Shown in pieces: positions 1 to 4,928 of a stretch of 7,294 bases of DNA (the first letter of the stretch is position 1; each line of letters starts with the position of its first letter). Source of the DNA: Candidatus Binatota bacterium (GTDB lineage Bacteria; Desulfobacterota; Binatia; Bin18). A program made the translations under genes and the position numbers. The stretch is taken from positions 1 through 7,294 of the forward strand of contig WTHE01000063.1 in the NCBI GenBank assembly GCA_011523315.1, given 5' to 3'. Under the pieces are notes generated by a model that saw only the letters and a program-made list of their open reading frames with translations, was not told the origin of the DNA and made no database searches.

Positions 1-1251
1 ACGCTCTTCCTCGTAGCGGGTCATGAAGTGGACCCCGAAATCGTCGGCCAGGCCCAGCAGCAGGGGCGCCACAAACACGCTGATAATCGTCAGGTGGCCG
101 ACCGCCAGGGTGACAAAGCCCATGGTCCAGCACAGCCCGACCAGCAGCGAGGACAGGATGAGCACCGGGTGGCGGATACGCTGAAAAAAAATCAGGTACA
201 GCAGGCCGATGCCCAGGGTGGTGGCCAGGGTGGCGGCCGGCGCATCGCTCTGGGCGCTGGTCATCTCATCGGTGTCCAGCACCTCGATGCCGGTCAGCCC
301 GGCGTCCAGCCCGGGAAATTCCGCGCGCAACTCGTGAATAATGCGCCGGATCGTCACAATGGCGTCTTGCAGCTCGGTCAGGCCGGCCTCCTCGGGCTCG
401 GCGGGTTGGACCAGCATGAAGAGAAAGCGGCGGTTGCCGGACACCAGGAAGCCCTCGTCCGACAGCTCCTGGGTGTCGCCAAAAAACTCTTCCCACGGTG
501 AACGGTAGCGGTGGGCCGGGTTGCTGAGGGTCTGGTCCATCTCGTACAGCAGGGAGTTGAGAAAACCGATCTGCGGTGTCGGTGTCTCGTCCGCAGCGTC
601 CTGCACTTCCTCACTGCTCGGTGGGAGTGGGTCTTGAAGGTCATAGTCGAAAAGACCGGGCTGAGGGGAGGACGCCTGGCCAGGGTCATCTCTGAGCGGT
701 TCCTCTTCGGAGGGAGCGAAGTCGAATAGCCCACCGATCAGGTGTGAGACGGTTGCTTCGGCAATCTGATGGTTGATGGCCTCAAACAGGGTATTCAGGC
801 CCGGGGTGATGGTGATTTCGTGGACCAGCTCACGCGAGCCGGATAAATCGTCGAAGACGCTCTGCAAATCCTGGCTGGACAGGTAGAGGAGTTTTTTGCC
901 GTCGAGCGAGGTGGTGTCAATCTGGTAGAAGACCTCTTCGATATAGGCCGTCTCGCGGACCAGCAGCTCGCCCAGCCGGGTCACAAAGGCTTTGCCCTGG
1001 GCGATATCCTGCGGTTCGACAACAACGAAGAACTGGTCAACGCTGCCAAATTCCTGGGTGTATTGCTCCTCCAGCTTGATATACGGTTTGTCGCTGTCGA
1101 TGAGGTCGTTGCGACCGGTGACAAACTCCAGATGGGTCGCGGTATAGCTCAGCGCCACCCCGACCAGGACCAGACACGCGGCCAGAATCGTGACCGGATA
1201 GGTTGTTGTCAGCCGGGCCAGGGCGCGCAGGGCGCGCTGCTCCCAGGTCAT
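1..1251 (-). CDS. MMPL/RND-family lipid exporter, HpnN-like (partial, N-terminal 417 aa)
   Basis: The reading frame is open from an ATG at 1251 to the window edge, 417 codons, so the C-terminal half is missing. Seen: a short cytoplasmic N-terminus; a first membrane helix at about residues 18-37; a large periplasmic domain from about 40 to 335 beginning with the RND-like TGRNDLIDSDKPYIK stretch; then a cluster of helices from 342 onward (LGIGLLYLIFF, HPVLILSSLLVGL, LTIISVFVAPLLLG) ending in GLADDFGVHFMTRYEEE, which matches the conserved G-x-x-x-DFG-[IV]-H segment of MMPL/HpnN-type transporters. Known: family members export lipids, including hopanoids, using the proton gradient. It is the last visible gene of the mlaA-mlaC block, which fits lipid transport. 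Residues 178-226 are an unusual acidic, proline-rich insert. The start is uncertain: the ATG has no ribosome binding site because a C-rich tract precedes it. An in-frame GTG at 1308-1306, 7 bp after the mlaC stop, would add 19 proline-rich residues. Confidence 0.9.
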   Translation of the reverse strand, partial: MTWEQRALRALARLTTTYPVTILAACLVLVGVALSYTATHLEFVTGRNDLIDSDKPYIKLEEQYTQEFGSVDQFFVVVEPQDIAQGKAFVTRLGELLVRETAYIEEVFYQIDTTSLDGKKLLYLSSQDLQSVFDDLSGSRELVHEITITPGLNTLFEAINHQIAEATVSHLIGGLFDFAPSEEEPLRDDPGQASSPQPGLFDYDLQDPLPPSSEEVQDAADETPTPQIGFLNSLLYEMDQTLSNPAHRYRSPWEEFFGDTQELSDEGFLVSGNRRFLFMLVQPAEPEEAGLTELQDAIVTIRRIIHELRAEFPGLDAGLTGIEVLDTDEMTSAQSDAPAATLATTLGIGLLYLIFFQRIRHPVLILSSLLVGLCWTMGFVTLAVGHLTIISVFVAPLLLGLADDFGVHFMTRYEEER

Positions 1252-1261
1252 GTGTGACGGA

Positions 1262-1280
1262 GGGGAGGGGGGGGGAGGGG
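1262..1280 (+). other. Perfect G-quadruplex motif between mlaC and the RND gene
   Basis: Four runs of four G are separated by single bases: GGGG-A-GGGG-G-GGGG-A-GGGG. It includes an uninterrupted run of nine G (1267-1275). This strand is the template for the minus-strand genes, so the messenger carries the C-rich complement. It lies immediately upstream of the RND ATG and replaces the expected ribosome binding site. Confidence 0.75.
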
Positions 1281-1315
1281 CGGACACAGGCACGCGAGCG
1301 TTCTCCACCTGGCGC

Positions 1316-1942
1316 CTACTCAGGACCGTCCCATTTGAATTTGCTCTGCATGCGCTCGACCAGTTCCTCGTAGGATCTGCGGGCCATGATGGACTGGACC
1401 TGTTTGCGCAGGTTGCCGGCCATACTCACCCCGTCGAGATGCACGTCCCAGACCTTCCACCTGTCGTCGATGAGGTGGAGGCGGTACTTGATCACGACCT
1501 GTCCTTCTTCGGCGTTGACGAGCGAGGTTTCAACAACGGCTTCCTGACCCTCAACATGGTTCTGACCGTACACGATCTGGTTGCTGGATAAGAACTCGGC
1601 GGCTCGCGGATAGGCGATATCGCGCAGCAGGCGGGCCAGGAGGGCGGCGAAATCGCGCTGTTTTTCCTGGCCCAAATCCTGCCAGTAGGGACCCATCAGC
1701 CAGCGCGCGAGCTGAGCCAGGGCCAGATGCGCCTCGATTTTTTCAACATCGCAGCCGCTCGGCTGGGTGCCGTTCGTCTCGCTACAGGCGATGATGGACT
1801 CAATCAGCTGTTGCGTCATTTGGGTCGGGGTCTCGGCCCGCGCCAGTCCGGCCCAGGCCAGCACCAGACCCAGGCTGAGGCTCGCCCAGACCCGGGTCGG
1901 ACGGCGGCGCAACTCCGTGACAGTCTCTCGGCGATATGGCAT
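1316..1942 (-). CDS. mlaC: MlaC/Ttg2D (HpnM-like) periplasmic phospholipid-binding protein
   Basis: A 208-residue protein with a Sec signal peptide: basic n-region (LRRRPTR, residues 11-17), hydrophobic core at about 18-33, and likely cleavage after ARA at 36. The mature part has the MlaC signature near the C-terminus, YRLHLIDDRWKVWDVHLDG followed by VSMAGNLRKQV and a helical tail (residues 153-200). Known: MlaC shuttles lipid through the periplasm between MlaA in the outer membrane and an inner-membrane transporter; HpnM is the relative found next to hopanoid genes. Two cysteines, C53 and C64, could form a disulfide in the mature protein (inference). The gene starts 6 bp after the mlaA stop. 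Its ribosome binding site GAGGA overlaps the last mlaA codons with 10 nt to the ATG, which suggests coupled translation. The length is normal for the family. No mlaD, mlaE or mlaF gene is in the window, so the inner-membrane partner may be the adjacent RND protein. Confidence 0.92.
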   Translation of the reverse strand: MPYRRETVTELRRRPTRVWASLSLGLVLAWAGLARAETPTQMTQQLIESIIACSETNGTQPSGCDVEKIEAHLALAQLARWLMGPYWQDLGQEKQRDFAALLARLLRDIAYPRAAEFLSSNQIVYGQNHVEGQEAVVETSLVNAEEGQVVIKYRLHLIDDRWKVWDVHLDGVSMAGNLRKQVQSIMARRSYEELVERMQSKFKWDGPE

Positions 1943-1948
1943 GCCGCG

Positions 1949-2692
1949 TTATTCCTCAATCTGCTGTTCTCGACGCTGCAGGTAGAAGTCCTGGGCGGCG
2001 CTGTAGAGGTCCAGCGAGAAGCGATCAACCTGCTCAAACAGCTCCAGGTTCAGGGAGCGCTCGTTGACGGCGTTGCTGACGGTCGTGCCGCTGCTGATCG
2101 CAAAATTGTGCGTGCCGGACAGGATATACTGTTTGGGGTCCATCGCCCCGTCGATCACAAAGCCGACGGTGTCGCGGACGGTTGACGGGCCCAAAAACGG
2201 CAGGACGAGATACGCCCCACCTTCTACGCCGTAATAGCCCAGTGTCTGCCCGAAGTCTTCGTTGCTCTCCCGAATCCCAAACTGGTTCTTGGCCACATCA
2301 AAAAAGCCGAGCCCACCCAGCGTCGAATTGAGCATGAAGCGGCTGACCTCCCGCGCCGCGCCGCGAAACTTGAACTGAAACAGGCTGTTAGCGACACGGG
2401 GCAGAACACCCAGGTTGAGAAAGAAGCGCTGGGCTCCCAGCCGGGCTTCCTCGGGAACGACTTTGACGTAGCCCCTGGCCACCGGACGCATAAGCTTCTC
2501 ATCCAGCCACAGGTTGACGTCAAACATGGCTTCGTTGAACGTTTCGAGCCGAGAATCTTTGTACACCTCGGTCGGGATGTCCAGGGAGTCCTCAAGACCG
2601 GCGCCGAGCTGCGCCCGCGCTGGCGTCGGCCAGCCCACGGCCAGGCACAGGCTCAGCACTACGAGGGACCGAAGAACGATTCGACTGATCAT
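1949..2692 (-). CDS. mlaA: MlaA/VacJ-family outer-membrane lipid-trafficking protein
   Basis: 247 residues from the ATG at 2692. The MlaA core is unmistakable: RFMLNSTLGGLGFFDVA, then EDFGQTLGYYGV, YLVLPFLGPSTVRD and a terminal DFYLQRRE (residues 118-173 and 235-242). Known: MlaA is a ring-shaped outer-membrane protein that passes mislocalised phospholipid to MlaC. The start was chosen because residues 1-27 then form a compact Sec signal peptide (ISRIVLRSL, a hydrophobic core, cleavage after ARA) preceded by a GAGGG site 10 nt upstream in a purine-rich leader. The frame is also open to an ATG at 2767 overlapping the upstream stop codon, but that would put 25 charged residues ahead of the signal. 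The classical protein is a lipoprotein; here the only cysteine near the signal (LSLC) does not satisfy a lipobox, so signal peptidase I processing is more likely. mlaC follows 6 bp downstream. Confidence 0.93.
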   Translation of the reverse strand: MISRIVLRSLVVLSLCLAVGWPTPARAQLGAGLEDSLDIPTEVYKDSRLETFNEAMFDVNLWLDEKLMRPVARGYVKVVPEEARLGAQRFFLNLGVLPRVANSLFQFKFRGAAREVSRFMLNSTLGGLGFFDVAKNQFGIRESNEDFGQTLGYYGVEGGAYLVLPFLGPSTVRDTVGFVIDGAMDPKQYILSGTHNFAISSGTTVSNAVNERSLNLELFEQVDRFSLDLYSAAQDFYLQRREQQIEE

Positions 2693-2724
2693 GTGAGGGC
2701 TTCCCTCTCTCTTTCCTCTCTCCC

Positions 2725-2752
2725 AGGATAGAGCACGCTCGACCGTAGACAA
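2725..2752 (-). promoter_or_regulatory. Possible sigma70-type promoter ahead of mlaA
   Basis: On the minus strand TTGTCT (2752-2747) and TATCCT (2730-2725) are separated by 16 bp; each matches four of six bases of the -35 and -10 consensus. It lies in the 74-bp gap between the hotdog stop codon and the chosen mlaA start and would give a leader of about 25 nt. A homopurine stretch on the same strand (2724-2700) carries the ribosome binding site. A match of this quality arises by chance fairly often, so this is only a candidate. Confidence 0.3.
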
Positions 2753-2766
2753 GTAGGGGAGGAGCA

Positions 2767-3189
2767 TCAGGCCGATTTGGTCGGCAAAGCAACGGTCGCC
2801 GTCCCGATCACCCAGCGTTCACCGTCGTCGTTTTCCATCCAGATATCACACTCGGCCGTATGGGTCTGTTCGTCTTTTTGGGTGACCGCTCCACACAGGT
2901 GGATATTCTTATCGGGCAGGACCGGGCTGCGGAAGGTCGTGCCGATGCGGGTAATGCGGGCGGCGGGGTTCCAGTCGCTGATCATCCGCGCCAGCAGGCC
3001 CATGCTCATCACGCCGGGGGCGATCATGCCGGGCAGCCCCTCCTTGCGGGCGCCCTCGTCGTCGGTGAAGCGGGGGAAATCCATATTGGCGGTCCGCGCA
3101 TAGCGACGGACCTGGTCTTTGGTCAGAAATATGTCCAGGGTCGGGAACTCGTCGCCCTCTTCGACGTCTTCAAAGTAGAGGCTGCTCAT
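2767..3189 (-). CDS. MaoC-like hotdog-fold protein B (acyl-CoA hydratase/dehydratase family)
   Basis: 140 residues, the length of a single hotdog domain. The family pattern is visible: an N-terminal FEDVEEGDEFPTL strand typical of MaoC proteins, the central helix region ARTANMDFPRFTDDEGA (32-48), then GLPGMIAPGVMSMGLLARMI (51-70), and the FRSPVLPDKN turn (86-95) that corresponds to the F-x-x-PV-x-PGD segment. Known: active R-specific enoyl-CoA hydratases carry Asp and His in a GDxNPxH motif. Here the equivalent positions appear to be Met and Phe, so ordinary hydratase chemistry is doubtful; it may be a structural partner or have a different activity. Its ATG overlaps the stop codon of the upstream hotdog gene by 4 bp (ATGA), a hallmark of co-translated subunits of one complex. 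Likely a heteromeric hotdog pair of the HadAB or ChsH1/ChsH2 kind (inference). Confidence 0.85.
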   Translation of the reverse strand: MSSLYFEDVEEGDEFPTLDIFLTKDQVRRYARTANMDFPRFTDDEGARKEGLPGMIAPGVMSMGLLARMISDWNPAARITRIGTTFRSPVLPDKNIHLCGAVTQKDEQTHTAECDIWMENDDGERWVIGTATVALPTKSA

Positions 3190-3629
3190 CGCTGCATGAT
3201 CCTATGGTCAATGACGGCCACTTTTTCACCGTTCTGATTACTGACCTCATTGCGCAGGACGATGAAATACATGCTGCCGCTGCGCCCGGTTTTTTCATAG
3301 ATGTCGTGGATCTTGCTGACCATCGTCAGGCTGTCGCCGGGTCGGACCGGCTCAAACACATCGAGGTCTCTGCCGCCGTCAAAGCCGACTTTGCCGAACC
3401 TGGGCATATTCTCGGGCGTCATTTTGTTCGGCCGCAGCTTGGTCAGAAAGGTCGGCGGTGCAACCAGACCGCCGTACGGACCCTCGGCCGCTGCGGCTTC
3501 GTCGGTATACAGCGGGTTGGTCTCGCCCAAGGCGGCGGCAAAGTCCAGGATTTCCTGTGTGGTGATGGGGGCGAAGGAGGTCTCATCAAAGACGGCCCCC
3601 AGGATGGAACGGTCAAAGTCGAGCGCCAT
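3186..3629 (-). CDS. MaoC N-terminal-type hotdog protein A (FAS1-like dehydratase family)
   Basis: 147 residues matching the N-terminal dehydratase type of MaoC protein: ALGETNPLYTDEAAA (33-47), followed by YGGLVAPPTFLTKL (52-65), where APPTF is characteristic, and then FEPVRPGDSLTM (92-103) before a long strand. Glu36 and Tyr41 stand where catalytic Asp and His are found in active hydratases; this E/Y form is common in the non-catalytic half of paired hotdog enzymes. The start is supported by AAGGA about 7 nt upstream, and the gene lies 11 bp after the PHP stop codon. It overlaps the next hotdog gene by 4 bp, so the two are probably subunits of one heteromer. The corresponding domain in actinobacterial ChsH2 is fused to a DUF35 domain; here DUF35 is a separate gene at 4497-4916. 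Confidence 0.87.
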   Translation of the reverse strand: MALDFDRSILGAVFDETSFAPITTQEILDFAAALGETNPLYTDEAAAAEGPYGGLVAPPTFLTKLRPNKMTPENMPRFGKVGFDGGRDLDVFEPVRPGDSLTMVSKIHDIYEKTGRSGSMYFIVLRNEVSNQNGEKVAVIDHRIMQR

Positions 3630-3640
3630 GGTTGTATCCT

Positions 3641-4309
3641 TTAGGCTGCGTTTGAAGCCTGGGCTCTGCGTACCCGAAAGTCCAGCGGTCGGTAGCCACC
3701 GCCCCGCAGCGCGTCGACCAGATCTCCGGTCGAGGTGATGTCGCGGTCAAATTCGGTGGCGCAGATGCCGATAAAACTCACCAGATGCGAGTCGCTGCCG
3801 CCAAAGGCGTGGTAGCCGTACTGGTCAATCAGTTCGGCCACCCGCTCGTTCTCGCCTTTTTTGCTACCGCCATTGAGGGCTTCGACCCCGCACACCCCTT
3901 CGAGCGGGGGCAGCTTTTCGTAATGTTCAATCAGACCGATGGTCGGCCGGCCGGGATGACACGGCATGGCAATGCCGCCCATCCGGGCCACCTCGGTGAT
4001 GACGTGCTGGGCCGGCAGCCGGACGTTGGAAAAGTCGAAGTGCTTGAGGATGTCGTCGTTCACCCCGTAGACCAGAATATGGCCGTACTCGGTCTCGACC
4101 TCGGAGGCTTTGAGGATGAGCAGGCCGTATTTATCTTCAAGGGCGCGGTAGTCACTGGCGGAATCGAATTTGCGGTGTTCGGTCAAGACCAGGCCGTCGA
4201 TGGGGCGCTCTTCACGTTTGCGGGCCAGCCATTTCAGGTAGGCCTCGACCGGGGCGCGGCTGTCGTCGGAGGCTTCGGAGTGCGAATGGAGATCGAGAAT
4301 ACGTGCCAT
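3641..4309 (-). CDS. PHP-domain metal-dependent phosphoesterase
   Basis: 222 residues with every PHP metal-binding motif in order: DLHSHSEASDDS (H8, H10), LTEHR (H45), KASEVE and GHILVYG (E70, H77), MPCHPGR (H118) and GGSDSH (D173, H175). Known: PHP proteins use two or three metal ions to hydrolyse phosphoesters; relatives include histidinol phosphatase, polymerase exonuclease domains and the YciV/TrpH nucleotidases. With all ligands present it should be an active hydrolase, but the substrate cannot be read from sequence. It is shorter than YciV-type proteins of about 290 residues. It sits 11 bp upstream of the two hotdog genes and is probably co-transcribed with them, so a phosphorylated lipid or CoA-related metabolite is a possible substrate (inference). 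The ATG has only a weak AGGG site about 10 nt upstream. It begins a new block after the hairpin-rich gap. Confidence 0.9.
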   Translation of the reverse strand: MARILDLHSHSEASDDSRAPVEAYLKWLARKREERPIDGLVLTEHRKFDSASDYRALEDKYGLLILKASEVETEYGHILVYGVNDDILKHFDFSNVRLPAQHVITEVARMGGIAMPCHPGRPTIGLIEHYEKLPPLEGVCGVEALNGGSKKGENERVAELIDQYGYHAFGGSDSHLVSFIGICATEFDRDITSTGDLVDALRGGGYRPLDFRVRRAQASNAA

Positions 4310-4368
4310 AGTGTATCTGCCCTAAATAGCCTGCCGAACGGCTCGGCTTTCGGTCGATATCGGCGCTC

Positions 4369-4397
4369 ATAGTGCCAGAACTCCCCCGGTCTGGCAA
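4369..4397 (-). promoter_or_regulatory. Weak candidate promoter ahead of the PHP gene
   Basis: On the minus strand TTGCCA (4397-4392) is followed after 17 bp by CACTAT (4374-4369), upstream of the PHP start at 4309. The -35 is good and the -10 matches only three of six bases. The position, directly after the hairpin, is what one would expect if the PHP-hotdog block had its own promoter, but the signal is weak. Confidence 0.18.
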
Positions 4398-4451
4398 CAA
4401 AGGGAATCGTGATGTCGTGTGGATATCGTGTTGTGAGCACGATTCCCTTTG
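4398..4451. repeat. 14-bp perfect inverted repeat with 26-nt spacer
   Basis: CAAAGGGAATCGTG (4398-4411) and its exact reverse complement CACGATTCCCTTTG (4438-4451) enclose a 26-nt spacer. The spacer contains a second ATCGTG (4425-4430) that can pair with the right arm instead, giving a 6-bp hairpin with a 7-nt loop, so two mutually exclusive folds exist. It lies in the 187-bp gap between the DUF35 and PHP genes. On the minus strand the 3' arm ends in CCCTTTGTTG, which is T-containing but not a proper T-run, so it is at best a weak intrinsic terminator. It could instead be an operator, an RNA processing hairpin or a small dispersed palindromic repeat. Confidence 0.8.
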
Positions 4452-4462
4452 ATGGACGCGGG

Positions 4463-4486
4463 CGCCGTGCGTCGGCGCGCACGGCG
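4463..4486 (-). terminator. GC-rich 9-bp hairpin after the DUF35 stop codon
   Basis: CGCCGTGCG (4463-4471) and CGCACGGCG (4478-4486) form a perfect 9-bp stem with a 6-nt loop, starting 10 bp beyond the DUF35 stop codon. The placement is typical of a transcription terminator or 3'-end stabilising hairpin for the hydrolase-thiolase-DUF35 block. No T-run follows on the minus strand, so termination would have to be non-canonical or aided by the second inverted repeat just downstream. Confidence 0.45.
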
Positions 4487-4496
4487 GGCTGTGTGC

Positions 4497-4916
4497 TTAG
4501 CGGACCGGACGGAACAGCGGAATGGAAATCTCCGGCGTGGCGTCCTCAAAGGTGACCTCGACCGGCATGCCGATGCTGACCTCTTCCGGTGCACAGTCAA
4601 CAATATTGGTCAGCATGCGCACGCCCTCTTCAAGCTCCACGTAGGCCATGATGTAGGGCAGGTTGTTGCGGAAGCCGGCGCTCTGATTCTGGTAGGTCAC
4701 GGTATAGGTGTAGACGGTGCCCCGGCCGCTGCATTTGATCCACTCCAGGTCGGTGGACAGGTCTTCCGGGGAAAACGCCCGCGGGTAATAAAAGACTGTG
4801 CCGGAGCTGCGGCATCTCTGCACGTAGAGTTCATGCCGGGCGCAGGCTTCCCAGAAGGGGCGGTTTTCCTCGTCGATGCGCGGCAGCGGTTTCCGGTATT
4901 TTTTTTCTTCAGCCAT
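4497..4916 (-). CDS. DUF35 OB-fold protein (ChsH2 C-terminal-like), thiolase partner
   Basis: 139 residues with the DUF35 architecture: an N-terminal helix (DEENRPFWEAC, 15-25), a zinc-ribbon region beginning LYVQRCRSSG (30-39) with YYPR at 43-46, then an OB-fold (GRGTVYTYTVTYQNQ, PYIMAYVELEEGVRMLTNIV, IGMPVEVTFED). Known: DUF35 proteins bind thiolase-fold partners, as in ChsH2-Ltp2 and archaeal acetoacetyl-CoA thiolase complexes, bridging acyl-CoA delivery. The adjacent gene 12 bp upstream is such a thiolase, so a complex is likely. The ribosome binding site AGGGAG lies 6 nt before the ATG. Oddity: the ribbon normally has two CxxC knuckles; only C35 remains, the other three positions being Ser38, Ser49 and Asp52, so zinc is probably not bound. 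Confidence 0.88.
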   Translation of the reverse strand: MAEEKKYRKPLPRIDEENRPFWEACARHELYVQRCRSSGTVFYYPRAFSPEDLSTDLEWIKCSGRGTVYTYTVTYQNQSAGFRNNLPYIMAYVELEEGVRMLTNIVDCAPEEVSIGMPVEVTFEDATPEISIPLFRPVR

Positions 4917-4928
4917 AGCTCTGCTCCC

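Noticed and set aside
183..190. Run of eight A (T8 on the coding strand) in the RND gene, considered as a frameshift site
   Set aside because: The minus-strand frame stays open and matches the family on both sides of it (LLYLIFFQRIRH), so no frameshift is indicated.
28..501. Plus-strand open frame with many Gln residues
   Set aside because: It lies opposite the RND transporter, whose membrane helices and DFG-x-H motif show the minus strand to be the coding strand.
1727..2185. Plus-strand frame spanning the mlaA-mlaC junction
   Set aside because: Both minus-strand genes have full family signatures; the overlapping frame has none.
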